From contig CAYFOR010000001.1 in the NCBI GenBank assembly GCA_964344785.1, positions 32,276-96,275 on the forward strand: 64,000 nucleotides of DNA. Reading direction: 5' to 3'. How positions within the stretch are numbered: position 1 is the first letter of the stretch; each line of letters opens with the position of its first letter. The stretch is from Thiopontia sp964344785. Its GTDB lineage: Bacteria; Pseudomonadota; Gammaproteobacteria; GCF-002020875. Under the pieces are notes generated by a model, which had not been told where the DNA came from, made no database searches, and saw nothing but the letters and a program-made list of their open reading frames with translations. This document shows positions 27,715-37,915 of the stretch, piece by piece. The position numbers were made by a program, and so were the translations under genes.

Positions 27715-28722
27715 TCAGATGTTGTAATACTCTTTGTACCACTGCACAAAGCGTTCGATTCCTGATGCCACGGTGGTCTCAGGCTTGTAATCAAACTGCT
27801 CTACCAGGTCGTCCACATTGGCATAGGTATCGGGCACATCTCCTGCCTGCAGCGGCAACAGCTCTTTCGTTGCAGTCATTCCCAACGAGTTCTCCAGCGC
27901 CTCGATGTAGTCCATCAACTCAACAGGCTTGTTGTTCCCAATATTGTAGACCCGCCATGGTGCCTTGCTGGTACCGGGATCGGGATCGCCACTATCCCAC
28001 TCTTCATTCCCCATTGCAGGCCGATCCAGCACCCGGATCACTCCCTCTACGATATCGTCGATATAGGTGAAGTCACGGCGGTGCTTACCGTAGTTGAAGA
28101 CCTGAATCGGCTCTCCAGCCAGAATCGCCTTGGTGAACTTGAAGAGCGCCATATCGGGCCGTCCCCATGGCCCATAGACCGTAAAGAAACGCAGTCCGGT
28201 TGTCGGTAATTCGTACAGATGGCTATAGGCATGCGCCATCAACTCATTTGATTTTTTACTTGCCGCATAGAGACTTATCGGGTGATCAACATTCTGGTGC
28301 ACCGAAAACGGCATGGCCGTATTTGCGCCATACACACTGGAGCTGCTGGCATAGACAAAATGCTCGACACCATGATGCCGGCACCCTTCCAGAATATGAA
28401 CAAAACCGACGATATTGCTATCGACATAAGCCATCGGATTTTCAATCGAATAGCGTACACCCGCCTGGGCCGCCAGGTTGACTACCCGATTGGGTTTGTG
28501 GGTTGCAAAGGCGCTTTCAACCGCCTCCCGGTCCCCAAGATCAATTCTCAGATGGGTATAGGCCGGATGACCTGCATAGCGTGCCAACCGCGCCTCTTTG
28601 ATTTTGGGGTCATAATAGTCGTTGTGGTTATCGATTCCGATCACCTCATCGCCACGCTCCAACAACCGCAATATCAACGTAGAACCAATAAACCCAGCCG
28701 CACCTGTAACAAGAACTTTCAT
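27715..28722 (-). CDS. UDP-glucuronate 4-epimerase-like SDR
   Basis: 335 residues from the ATG at 28722 (GGAAG 5 bases upstream; a GTG at 28725 directly precedes it). Features: VTGAAGFIGSTLILRLL, GIDNHNDYYDPKIKEARL (the NDYYD block is characteristic of UDP-glucuronate epimerases), NLAAQAGVRYSIENP, ASSSSVYGAN and YAASKK (YxxxK). It interconverts UDP-GlcA and UDP-GalA, giving an acidic galacturonate precursor. It is the first gene of the minus-strand glycan array; no gene lies upstream until the oppositely oriented tRNA. Confidence 0.88.
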   Translation of the reverse strand: MKVLVTGAAGFIGSTLILRLLERGDEVIGIDNHNDYYDPKIKEARLARYAGHPAYTHLRIDLGDREAVESAFATHKPNRVVNLAAQAGVRYSIENPMAYVDSNIVGFVHILEGCRHHGVEHFVYASSSSVYGANTAMPFSVHQNVDHPISLYAASKKSNELMAHAYSHLYELPTTGLRFFTVYGPWGRPDMALFKFTKAILAGEPIQVFNYGKHRRDFTYIDDIVEGVIRVLDRPAMGNEEWDSGDPDPGTSKAPWRVYNIGNNKPVELMDYIEALENSLGMTATKELLPLQAGDVPDTYANVDDLVEQFDYKPETTVASGIERFVQWYKEYYNI

Positions 28723-28887
28723 CACGTCTTCCCAATATTTATTAACAGCACGCTACCGCCACGACGCACAAATACTTATGCATCCTGCAGAAATTTCCAC
28801 ATTGTAGGATCTGTAAGAAGCGCGAAATTGTAGCCCATATGACTTATTTGTATTCACAGTAAAAATTATTGGCAGATTATAAAATCA

Positions 28888-28917
28888 TTGTTTATAGACT
28901 ACCGAAAGCGGTATATA
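28888..28917 (+). promoter_or_regulatory. Candidate promoter for tRNA-Ser(GGA)
   Basis: TTGTTT at 28888-28893 and TATATA at 28912-28917 are 18 bp apart, about 33 bp upstream of the tRNA. The rest of the 28723-28950 interval is AT-rich and carries no open frame I trust; the promoter of the leftward glycan array should also lie here, but I see no convincing minus-strand pair. Confidence 0.45.
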
Positions 28918-28950
28918 TTTGACCGTTCTTGAATCTAATTCCAGTGCTAT

Positions 28951-29038
28951 GGAGAGATGGCCGAGTGGTCGAAGGCGCACGCCTGGAAAGTGTGTATACG
29001 GAAACGTATCGAGGGTTCGAATCCCTCTCTCTCCGCCA
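28951..29038 (+). tRNA. tRNA-Ser (anticodon GGA)
   Basis: An 88-nt class II tRNA with encoded CCA (29036-29038). The acceptor arm GGAGAGA pairs with TCTCTCC, the anticodon stem CACGC/GTGTG encloses loop CTGGAAA with anticodon GGA at 28985-28987, a long variable arm follows (TATACGGAAACGTATC), and the T arm holds GGGTTCGAATCCC. It reads UCC and UCU codons. Confidence 0.97.
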
Positions 29039-29108
29039 TTTGATATGGTGCCCAATCGTTCAAAAGACTGCTTGGGATAACTCCCACCCAAAGTATTAGG
29101 CATTTCCG

Positions 29109-29672
29109 CTAGAGTCCATCCCTCAACACCGGCCAAGCTACTCTCAGATAGAGCACCATCGACCATAGAGTGAGCAACATCGCCACATAGAGCAGGACCA
29201 GTCCAACGACCGTCGTTGGGAACTCACCAACTGGTTCACGGTAGAGTAGCAGCAGTATGGCCGTCATCTGCATGGTGGTCTTGACCTTACCGATCATCGA
29301 AACCGCTACGCTGGTACGATTTCCCATCTCGGCCATCCATTCCCGTAGCGCCGATATGGTAATTTCTCTTCCGATAATCACAATTGCCGGTATGGCCACC
29401 AACCACTCCGGCATATCACTGACCAGCAATACCAGCGCTGCAGCTACCATCAATTTATCTGCCACCGGATCGAGAAAGGCGCCGAATGACGAAGCCTGCT
29501 GCCACTTCCGGGCCAGATATCCATCCAGCCAGTCAGTCACTGCGGCCAACACGAACAGTATCGCTGCAGCAACTCTCCCCCACTCCAAGGGAAGATAGAA
29601 GGCGACAACGAAAAATGGGATCAGTGCTATCCGTAACAGGGTAAGTGCGGTGGGCAGGTTTACTTGAGTCAT
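29109..29672 (-). CDS. pgsA: CDP-diacylglycerol--glycerol-3-phosphate 3-phosphatidyltransferase
   Basis: 187 residues, the usual PgsA length. It opens with NLPTALTLLRI and has the CDP-alcohol phosphatidyltransferase motif as DWLDGYLAR followed by G, DPVAD and D residues (about 47-74), with four to five membrane helices. It makes phosphatidylglycerophosphate, the first committed step of acidic phospholipid synthesis, in the inner membrane. In enterobacteria pgsA directly follows uvrC; here cysC is inserted between them. Confidence 0.95.
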   Translation of the reverse strand: MTQVNLPTALTLLRIALIPFFVVAFYLPLEWGRVAAAILFVLAAVTDWLDGYLARKWQQASSFGAFLDPVADKLMVAAALVLLVSDMPEWLVAIPAIVIIGREITISALREWMAEMGNRTSVAVSMIGKVKTTMQMTAILLLLYREPVGEFPTTVVGLVLLYVAMLLTLWSMVLYLRVAWPVLRDGL

Positions 29673-29807
29673 GTATCAATGTTACCGCAGTCTTCAGATA
29701 TTCCAACCCTTCGTACCCACAGCGCAGGATACTGAAAATCCATACACGAATCAGTACATTGTACCCATCAAACCAAAGCCTACAAATTCCACTTGATCAC
29801 AGCAGAC

Positions 29808-30407
29808 TCAGACAACCCCTCTGACATGCAGCAGTTCCAACACTCTCTCGACAGACTCATCCAGTGTCTCCTGTGCTGTATGAACAGCTAATTCAGGATT
29901 GACCGGGGACTCATAAGGGGCACTGATGCCAGTGAATGCTGCAATTTCTCCAGCCCTCGCCCTCTTGTAGAGCCCTTTAACATCGCGTTGCTCACATACC
30001 TCAAGTGGACAGTCAACATAAACCTCAAGAAATTCACCATGCGGCATCAACCCTCTTACCCGGTCCCGATCTGCACGATAGGGCGAGATGAATGCGGTCA
30101 GGATGATGGTACCCGCCTCGATAAAAAGCTTGCACACCTCACCAATTCGGCGCAGGTTCTCTTTACGATCCGCTTCACTGAACCCCAGATCACCGCTTAG
30201 TCCATGTCGAACATTGTCACCATCCAGCACAAAGGTTCTACTTCCTTGCTGATGGAGCCGCTCTTCGACCGCATGGGCCAGTGTCGATTTACCTGACCCG
30301 GACAGACCGGTAAACCAAAGCACTACTGACTTATGACCATTCTGCTGATTGCGCCGCTCACGATTCACTGTCGCATGGTGCCAGACCACATCGCTTGAAG
30401 TTTCCAT
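29808..30407 (-). CDS. cysC: Adenylylsulfate (APS) kinase
   Basis: 199 residues from the ATG at 30407 (AGGG upstream); an in-frame extension to 30449 lacks a better site. P-loop WFTGLSGSGKST (about residues 32-43), VLDGDNVRHGL, FSEADRKENLRRIGEV, TAFISPYRADRD and KGLYKRARAGEI are all typical of CysC. It phosphorylates APS to PAPS. No cysD, cysN or PAPS reductase is in the window, and in this locus it stands alone between pgsA and uvrC. PAPS could serve assimilation or sulfotransferases. Confidence 0.95.
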   Translation of the reverse strand: METSSDVVWHHATVNRERRNQQNGHKSVVLWFTGLSGSGKSTLAHAVEERLHQQGSRTFVLDGDNVRHGLSGDLGFSEADRKENLRRIGEVCKLFIEAGTIILTAFISPYRADRDRVRGLMPHGEFLEVYVDCPLEVCEQRDVKGLYKRARAGEIAAFTGISAPYESPVNPELAVHTAQETLDESVERVLELLHVRGVV

Positions 30408-30464
30408 AATCAATCCCTTTGGTTTTTCCGCCACATCATAGCAGTTCACCTAACCGCCCATAAG

Positions 30465-32276
30465 TCACTCATGAAATCGATCATAGATTCGCTGCGCAAT
30501 CTCGCGGTTGATCCCCGGTATCGCCGCCAGATCCTCCACACCGGCCCGGGCCACCTCCTGCAATCCACCAAAGTGGTTCAACAACTGCTGTCGTCGCTTC
30601 GGTCCAACCCCGGAAATTCCCTCCAGCGGGGACTGGTTGCGCTTTTTCGCACGCCGCTGACGATGCCCGGTAATGGCAAAACGGTGCGCCTCATCACGAA
30701 TCTGCTGAACCAGTAGTAGTGCGGGTGAATCTCTCTGCAGTGACTGAGCACTACCGCCATTGAGGAACAGTCGCTCCTGCCCATCCTTGCGGTCCGGCCC
30801 CTTGGCCACACCGAGAATGGGCACACCCTCCACCTGCAGCTCTTCCAGCACCGCATCCGCCTGGGCGCACTGCCCCGCCCCCCCATCGATCAGCAACAGA
30901 TCGGGCATCTTCCCTTCACCCCGCTTCAGACGGGTGTAACGCCGCTCCAGTACCTGGCGCATCGCCGCATAGTCATCACCACCGGTAATGGCATCGATAT
31001 TGAACCGACGATAATCGGACTTCAACGGAACACCGTCTTCAAATACCACACAGGAGGCAACCGTCCCCTCTCCCATGGTGTGGCTGATATCGAAACACTC
31101 CATCCGCTGCGGCAACTGGTCGAGCTGCAACGCATCCTGGAGTGCTTCGACGCGTGCCACGGCACTGGCCGCATGAGAGAGACGACTGCTCAATGCCAGT
31201 GATGCGTTTTCCTCTGCCATCTTCATCCAGCGGGCACGGTCACCACGCAATTTATGGTGAATGGAAACCTTGTGACCACACTGCTCGGACAGTACCGCCT
31301 GCAGCAGCGCCTGTTGATCTGGCGGGTGGCTGACCAATATCTCCGCAGGGGGTTGGTGCTCCAGATAGTGCTGGGCAAGGAAGGCGTAGAGTACCTCTGC
31401 CTCGCTCTGTCCCTGCACATTCTTTGGAAAGTAGCTCCGGCTCCCCAGATTCTGCCCATAACGAAAATTGAACAGCTGAATCGCAGCACCACCACCCTGT
31501 AGTGAAACGGCCGCCACATCAAGATCCCCTCGCTCGCTACTGATATATTGCCGCTCCTGTACCCGGCGCAGACTGGAAATCTGATCCCGCAAGCGAGCCG
31601 CCTCCTCGTAGCGCAATGCATCCGCTGCCTGTCCCATCTTCTCTGCCAGCTCTTCAATCACCTCACCACTTTTACCCTCCAGGAAGAGCACCGCATGGCG
31701 CACATCCTGCCGGTAGCGATCTGTGGTTATCAAATCAACACAGGGGGCGGTGCAGCGCTCGATCTGGTACTGCAAACAGGGACGGGCACGGTTACGAAAG
31801 AAGCCATCCTCACACTGCCGCACCGGAAACAGCTTCTGCATCAGACGCAGACTCTCACGCACGGCACCGGCACTGGGATAGGGCCCGAAGTATCGCCCGT
31901 TCCCTCTTCGTGCCCCGCGGTGGAAACCGAGACGTGGAAATTCCTGATCTTCAGAGAGATAGATATAGGGGTAACTCTTGTCATCCCGCAACAGAATATT
32001 GTATCTCGGCCGATGCTTTTTGATTAGATTGCTCTCAAGAATCAGTGCCTCATTCTCGGTGTGCGTGGTGATCACCTCAATCGAAGCGACATGTGACATC
32101 AGAGCTGCCGTCTTGGGGGCCAATCCGCTGCTGCGAAAGTAGCTAGAGACACGCTGCTTCAGGTTCCGTGCCTTACCTACATAAAGTATCTCTCCCGATA
32201 CGCTGAGCATCTGGTAGACTCCAGGGCGTGAGGTCTCTGGTGGCGTTGGTCTCTGCATAGTCCCGGATGGTATCAT
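30465..32276 (-). CDS. uvrC: Excinuclease ABC subunit C
   Basis: 603 residues. Order: GIY-YIG nuclease (GVYQMLSVSGEILYVGKA), a Cys-rich block (CEDGFFRNRARPCLQYQIERC is split by single positions 155-176), UVR domain near residue 205, the RNase H-like C-terminal nuclease with CFDISHTMGE and LLIDGGAGQ, and a helix-hairpin-helix pair at the end (ISGVGPKRRQQLLNHFG, IPGINREIAQRIYD). It makes the two incisions of nucleotide-excision repair with UvrAB. The ATG at 32258 (MQRPTPPE) is an alternative start that gives the shorter N-terminus usual for UvrC and more room for the divergent gene. Confidence 0.97.
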   Translation of the reverse strand: MIPSGTMQRPTPPETSRPGVYQMLSVSGEILYVGKARNLKQRVSSYFRSSGLAPKTAALMSHVASIEVITTHTENEALILESNLIKKHRPRYNILLRDDKSYPYIYLSEDQEFPRLGFHRGARRGNGRYFGPYPSAGAVRESLRLMQKLFPVRQCEDGFFRNRARPCLQYQIERCTAPCVDLITTDRYRQDVRHAVLFLEGKSGEVIEELAEKMGQAADALRYEEAARLRDQISSLRRVQERQYISSERGDLDVAAVSLQGGGAAIQLFNFRYGQNLGSRSYFPKNVQGQSEAEVLYAFLAQHYLEHQPPAEILVSHPPDQQALLQAVLSEQCGHKVSIHHKLRGDRARWMKMAEENASLALSSRLSHAASAVARVEALQDALQLDQLPQRMECFDISHTMGEGTVASCVVFEDGVPLKSDYRRFNIDAITGGDDYAAMRQVLERRYTRLKRGEGKMPDLLLIDGGAGQCAQADAVLEELQVEGVPILGVAKGPDRKDGQERLFLNGGSAQSLQRDSPALLLVQQIRDEAHRFAITGHRQRRAKKRNQSPLEGISGVGPKRRQQLLNHFGGLQEVARAGVEDLAAIPGINREIAQRIYDRFHE

Positions 32277-32284
32277 GCAAAATC

Positions 32285-32875
32285 ATGAGCACTGCCGAGA
32301 AGAGCCTGAAGCGGCTTCACCACATTCTGCAACAGAAAACGAACAGCAAGCCCTATCAACGTACGCTACGCCCACGTCATACACAGTCTGACGTCTACTC
32401 ACAGTCCTCCATCCCCCCACAGAAAAACCGGAACATCAAGGGGCGCAAGCCACTCTTCTATCTATCAAAAAGCACAACCAGTAAACAGCTGTTGCAACAG
32501 TCCTACCAAATCAAGCGACTGAATGAACAGGTGATGAAACGTGTCGGCCTCCCCTTCATGGCACATATCCGACTCAGCGCCATCACTTCAACCGGTATTG
32601 CCATCTTCCACGCCAATTCACCCGCCTGGCTGTCGAAAGGTCGTTTTCTTCAACGAAATCTTATCGATCTGCTCCATCAGGAAGGGGCCACCGGAGTAAA
32701 ACAGGTCAAACTCAAGGTACGCTACCATCATGATTCACAACGCGCTGCCCATACTGCGTTGAAGCACCCAACCCAATCTACAGCACAACAGTTGGCTGAT
32801 GAGAGCAGACAGAGCACAGGAAGATTGAGTCAGGCACTACAGCGCCTTTCCAACACGCTGCTGCGTAGCACATAG
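32285..32875 (+). CDS. DciA/DUF721-like protein
   Basis: 196 residues from the ATG at 32285 (one at 32267 would overlap the uvrC start). The N-terminal 60 residues are basic and low in complexity; the central part has ILQQKTNSK-like basic helices and then RVGLPFMAHIRLSAITSTG and FHANSPAWLSKGRFLQRNL, the pattern of DUF721/DciA (small molecule-like KH-type fold: xLP..l..h....v..g.L.v.v.spaWa..Lr...). DciA loads the replicative helicase in bacteria lacking DnaC. It is divergent from uvrC. Match is moderate because the domain is short and the N-terminus atypical. Confidence 0.5.
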   Translation: MSTAEKSLKRLHHILQQKTNSKPYQRTLRPRHTQSDVYSQSSIPPQKNRNIKGRKPLFYLSKSTTSKQLLQQSYQIKRLNEQVMKRVGLPFMAHIRLSAITSTGIAIFHANSPAWLSKGRFLQRNLIDLLHQEGATGVKQVKLKVRYHHDSQRAAHTALKHPTQSTAQQLADESRQSTGRLSQALQRLSNTLLRST

Positions 32876-33029
32876 AGGTTGGTTTTCATTCTGATATCAA
32901 ACCCTTTCGATTGAGTGTAATTTCACTCCGGGCTGGGAAATGCTGTGCCAAATCTGCCGACTCCTGCAGCACCCCTACCCGCGTTGGATTAGAATAGGCC
33001 GTTTTACCACCCAATCAAAAGGAAAGACC

Positions 33030-33458
33030 ATGTCTCAAGCCACCGATGGCAATACCGTAAAGATCCACTACACAGGAACCCTGGATGATGGGTCTGAATT
33101 CGACTCTTCTGTAGGTCGGGAACCATTGGAATTCACTATTGGCAGCGGTCAGGTGATTGTCGGTTTTGACAATGCCTGTCGCGGGATGGCAGTCGGTGAG
33201 AAGAAAACCGTGACTCTACCCCCCGAAGAGGCCTACGGCGAGCACAACCCCGAGATGGTAACTGAAGTGGACCGATCCATGATGCCGGATGACCTGGAGC
33301 CCGAAATCGGCTTGCAGATGCATGCCACCGGGCCGAATGGAGAGATGGTCAATTTTGTCATTGTCGACTTTACCGACGAGACGGTAACCGTAGATGGAAA
33401 CCCGCCACTGGCTGGAAAGGCACTCACCTTTGATATCGAGATGATGGAAATCAGTTAA
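33030..33458 (+). CDS. FKBP-type peptidyl-prolyl isomerase (SlyD/FkpB-like)
   Basis: 142 residues from the ATG at 33030, with AAAGGAAAG upstream. It has VKIHYTGTLDDGSEFDSS, PLEFTIGSGQVIVGFD, the insert-in-flap chaperone domain with AYGEHNPEM, and the returning FKBP strands PPLAGKALTFDIEMM. It lacks the His-rich tail of SlyD, so it is closer to FkpB-like enzymes. It catalyses proline isomerisation in the cytoplasm. It ends 7 bp before prfC, suggesting a two-gene operon. Confidence 0.9.
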   Translation: MSQATDGNTVKIHYTGTLDDGSEFDSSVGREPLEFTIGSGQVIVGFDNACRGMAVGEKKTVTLPPEEAYGEHNPEMVTEVDRSMMPDDLEPEIGLQMHATGPNGEMVNFVIVDFTDETVTVDGNPPLAGKALTFDIEMMEIS

Positions 33459-33465
33459 GCCCACG

Positions 33466-35046
<1,581 letters not shown>

Positions 35047-35076
35047 CCACATCTATCAGATAATAATTATATTAAT

Positions 35077-35105
35077 TTGTTAACATTCAACAAAGTTATT
35101 ATACA
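35077..35105 (+). promoter_or_regulatory. Strong sigma-70-type promoter for the small exported protein gene
   Basis: TTGTTA at 35077-35082 and TATACA at 35100-35105 with the ideal 17-bp spacer, in an AT-rich stretch after prfC, about 67 bp upstream of the start codon. The gene also has AAGGA 7 bases before its ATG. Confidence 0.6.
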
Positions 35106-35171
35106 ATACAGAGCCAGTTAAGGAGTGAGTCGGTCACCTTACATTTTCCTCAAACGACTAAGGATATAGAC

Positions 35172-35504
35172 ATGAAAAAGATTATTGCTACGATTGCCCT
35201 GGTTGCCGTTGCCTCGAGCGCTTCTGCTTTCTTCGGTGGTGATGACAACGAGTCTGGTTATGGTACTGGCTCAGCTGACGCCGCTTTCGACGGAAAGGGC
35301 CGTGGTGCTGGCAAAGGCAAGGCTGACGCAGAAGGTAACTTCAGCATGACCGTCAACGCATCCGGCAAGGGCTCTTCTGACATGCAGGCTGATATGGACG
35401 CTGCCGAAAATGCCCGCTTCAAGGGTGATAGTGACATCCGCACCGAGTCTCGTCCAGGCTACTACCCATACGCCCCTGCCCCTATGGCGCCTGCTGCACA
35501 GTAA
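35172..35504 (+). CDS. Small secreted glycine-rich protein, possible sulfur-globule protein
   Basis: 110 residues. A clear Sec signal peptide (MKKIIATIALVAVASSASA, cleavage after about residue 19) is followed by a cysteine-free mature chain rich in Gly, Asp, Ala and Ser (FFGGDDNESGYGTGSA, GKGRGAGKGKADAEG) and a Pro/Tyr-rich tail (RPGYYPYAPAPMAP). It has its own strong promoter, ribosome site and terminator, indicating high monocistronic expression. Small exported Gly/Pro/Tyr-rich proteins coat periplasmic sulfur globules in Chromatiaceae, and a dsr operon lies 3 kb away, so this role is attractive. I see no conserved motif that proves it. Confidence 0.5.
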   Translation: MKKIIATIALVAVASSASAFFGGDDNESGYGTGSADAAFDGKGRGAGKGKADAEGNFSMTVNASGKGSSDMQADMDAAENARFKGDSDIRTESRPGYYPYAPAPMAPAAQ

Positions 35505-35520
35505 GCAAGTCCACTTCAAT

Positions 35521-35556
35521 AAAACCTCGATGTGGAGACACATCGAGGTTTTTTCT
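35521..35556 (+). terminator. Rho-independent terminator
   Basis: A perfect 14-bp stem (arm 35521-35534, loop GAGA, arm 35539-35552) ends in a T run to 35554. It closes the small exported protein gene and isolates it from the tRNA that follows. Confidence 0.92.
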
Positions 35557-35595
35557 TGTCTGTAATCCAAGTTTTTTGTATGATCTCGCGCCTCT

Positions 35596-35687
35596 GGAGA
35601 GATGACAGAGCTGGTTGAATGTACCGGTCTTGAAAACCGGCGTAGGTTAATAGCCTACCCAGGGTTCGAATCCCTGTCTCTCCGCCA
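35596..35687 (+). tRNA. tRNA-Ser (anticodon TGA)
   Basis: A 92-nt class II tRNA with encoded CCA (35685-35687). Acceptor GGAGAGA/TCTCTCC, anticodon stem CCGGT/ACCGG around loop CTTGAAA with anticodon TGA at 35631-35633, long variable arm (GTAGGTTAATAGCCTAC) and T loop GGGTTCGAATCCC. It reads UCA codons (and others by wobble). Confidence 0.97.
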
Positions 35688-35698
35688 ACAACACAAGC

Positions 35699-35737
35699 AA
35701 CCGATTGAAAATCATGTTTTTTTCAATCGGTTTTTTT
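35699..35737 (+). terminator. Rho-independent terminator after tRNA-Ser(UGA)
   Basis: Stem AACCGATTGAAAA (35699-35711) pairs with TTTTCAATCGGTT (35720-35732), followed by further T residues to 35737. It terminates the tRNA transcript. Confidence 0.9.
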
Positions 35738-35820
35738 GTATTCACGACTGTGCCTAACACTTTATATCCTCTTTAAATTAGTGACGCGCCCAACAATTAG
35801 TCCATGAGTACTCATTAAAG

Positions 35821-36936
35821 ATGACCTTTATCACGACCTTCACAGTCGTTATGGCGTTGATGAACAGTTATATCTATCGCCGCTTTTTCCGCCAGCTCTC
35901 TTCCCGTATACATCACTTTGGTGCACTACTGGTTACACTGCTGATGGGGGCCGAGCTACTGTTTGTAGTGGACCGGCTGACCGGACTTTTGCCAGATTCA
36001 CTACTGCTCTATATTGTCTCAACCACTGCTGTCGGAATCAGTTTTATGCTCTTTGTGGTAGCTGTCGCCTATGACCTGGTCCTCACCACCTCTCGAAAGG
36101 TACCGTTTGACCAGGAGCGACGCCACACCATCAAGCTGATGTTCGATCTAACCATACTCACTGCAGCCGCCGCCTATCTGTTACGTGGTTTTACCGAAGG
36201 TGCGAAACTCCCGTCTATTAACCCGGTAGCCGTTGGGATCAAAGATTTTCCAGCAGATGGTTTCACCATCGTCCAACTATCCGATGTCCATGTTGGTCAC
36301 ACCATCCGCCGCCCTTTTATGGAAGAGATTGTGGCCCGAGTAAACAGGCTACAGCCCGATCTGGTAGTAATTACCGGCGACCTGTTTGACCGTACCGCAG
36401 CGCGTATTGCTGATGACTTGAAGCCACTGCAAAATATCACTGCACCAACCTATTTTGTTACCGGCAACCATGAGTATTTTCGTGGCGTCACGCCAGCACT
36501 GGAAATGCTACGTACACTGGATGTCACCCCTCTGACCAACCAGCACCGAATCATCGAGACCCCAAACGGCCACTTTAATCTGGTCGGCCTCAATGACCTG
36601 GTGGGTGAACGCTTCGGAGCAGAACCGTTCGACATTGATGCAGCCTATCACGGAGTGAACAGCGATTTACCGACCATTGTCCTCTCTCACCAGCCCAAAT
36701 CGATACACCACTTTACGGGGAGGCGCTGCGACCTGATGCTGAGTGGCCACACCCACGGTGGACAGATATTCCCCTTCGGACTGCTGGTAAAGCTGGACCA
36801 GCCCTATGCGTCGGGGCTCCATCAGCACGGCCCGGAAACACAGATATTCGTCAGCCGGGGTACCGGTTACTGGGGGCCTGCAATCCGCGTCTTGGCTCCA
36901 AGCGAAATCAGTCAGATTACCATTAGAGCTGCTTGA
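35821..36936 (+). CDS. Membrane-anchored metallophosphoesterase (YkuE/LpxG-like)
   Basis: 371 residues. About four hydrophobic segments occupy residues 1-125, followed by a calcineurin-like domain with VQLSDVHVGHTI (DxH), VVITGDLFDR (GDxxDR), VTGNHEYF (GNHE), VLSHQPK and LSGHTHGGQIFPF (GHxHGGQ). This arrangement occurs in YkuE/YaeI phosphodiesterases, some of which act on lipids or on UDP-diacylglucosamine (LpxG). The start at 35821 has a weak ribosome site; the next ATG at 35851 is an alternative. Confidence 0.85.
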   Translation: MTFITTFTVVMALMNSYIYRRFFRQLSSRIHHFGALLVTLLMGAELLFVVDRLTGLLPDSLLLYIVSTTAVGISFMLFVVAVAYDLVLTTSRKVPFDQERRHTIKLMFDLTILTAAAAYLLRGFTEGAKLPSINPVAVGIKDFPADGFTIVQLSDVHVGHTIRRPFMEEIVARVNRLQPDLVVITGDLFDRTAARIADDLKPLQNITAPTYFVTGNHEYFRGVTPALEMLRTLDVTPLTNQHRIIETPNGHFNLVGLNDLVGERFGAEPFDIDAAYHGVNSDLPTIVLSHQPKSIHHFTGRRCDLMLSGHTHGGQIFPFGLLVKLDQPYASGLHQHGPETQIFVSRGTGYWGPAIRVLAPSEISQITIRAA

Positions 36937-37144
36937 GTGTACTGACTGGTTATCCATCCCATTGTCCGCACTTCCGCGGTATCTCCCACCACCTTTTTTC
37001 TACTCAATCAGGTTAGGACGTATTGAAAAAATGTCTGATTTTCGTATCCTATCCCACCACCTGATAAGTAAAATTTAACGGAACTACAGCATCAACCTGT
37101 GTTCTAATTAGACCATTGTTCAGCCAAATTTATTGAGGAATATC

Positions 37145-37834
37145 ATGAATCCATTGGAACAAGCACTTCCCCGCAGTGAAGAATCGATTCTCGCCACCAA
37201 CAAGGTATTGAAAAATACCTACCTGTTGCTCTCCGCGTCGCTGATCTGGACCGCCATGGTTGCAGCGTTGGCGATGGTTACGAATGCCTCTCCCATGGCC
37301 GGAATGATCAGCTCCCTGGCTGCCTTGGCCGTACTCTGGTTTGTGATGCCGAAGCACGAGCACAAAGCCAGCGGAATTGGCGTGGTTTTCCTGTTCACTG
37401 CACTGCTCGGCTACGGTCTTGGTCCTACACTCAGTTACTATGCCGGAATCCCGGGTGGTAACCAGATCATCACCACTGCTTTCGGCCTGACCGGAATGAT
37501 CTTTCTGGGCCTCTCCGGCTTTGTTCTGACAACCAAGAAGGATTTCTCCTTCATGACCGGCTTCCTGATGTCCGGCATCATGATTGCGTTTTTCGGCTCA
37601 CTGATCCTGATGGGCGCATCGCTCTTCGGTGTGGATGTCTCGATGGGCATGCTGGTCATCTCCGGGATGTTTGCCCTGCTCTCCAGTGGTCTGATCCTCT
37701 GGGAGACCAGCAATATCGTTAACGGTGGGCAGACCAACTATATTGCGGCAACCGTCACTCTCTATGTTGCGCTCTACAATCTCTTCACCAGCCTGCTGCA
37801 TATTCTGATGGCCTTTGCCGGCGGTGATGACTAG
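37145..37834 (+). CDS. yccA: Bax inhibitor-1 family protein, YccA-like
   Basis: 229 residues from the ATG at 37145 (GAGGA 5 bases upstream). Seven hydrophobic segments, with N-terminal SILATNKVLKNTYLLLSASL and the late ILWETSNIVNGGQTNYIAATVTLYVALYNLF block, match YccA. E. coli YccA is an inner-membrane substrate and modulator of the FtsH-HflKC protease. In E. coli yccA neighbours tusE, a DsrC homologue; here it lies beside the dsr operon, convergent with dsrS. Confidence 0.88.
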   Translation: MNPLEQALPRSEESILATNKVLKNTYLLLSASLIWTAMVAALAMVTNASPMAGMISSLAALAVLWFVMPKHEHKASGIGVVFLFTALLGYGLGPTLSYYAGIPGGNQIITTAFGLTGMIFLGLSGFVLTTKKDFSFMTGFLMSGIMIAFFGSLILMGASLFGVDVSMGMLVISGMFALLSSGLILWETSNIVNGGQTNYIAATVTLYVALYNLFTSLLHILMAFAGGDD

Positions 37835-37867
37835 TTTGGAATAACCACCATCTATCAGTCTGTAGTG

Positions 37868-37900
37868 GAAACGCCCTCTGTTGAGGGCGTTTCTGCTTTC
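37868..37900 (+). terminator. Probable Rho-independent terminator after yccA
   Basis: An 11-bp perfect stem, GAAACGCCCTC (37868-37878), loop TGTT, GAGGGCGTTTC (37883-37893), followed by TGCTTTC. It is the expected end of the yccA transcript, just before a small open frame. Confidence 0.75.
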
Positions 37901-37915
37901 AGGGATAATGCAGTC

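Noticed and set aside
28885..29166. Minus-strand open frame of 93 codons with GERGIRTLDTFPYTHFPGVRLRPLGHLS
   Set aside because: It is the antisense of tRNA-Ser(GGA); this peptide is a well-known spurious translation of tRNA-Ser genes.
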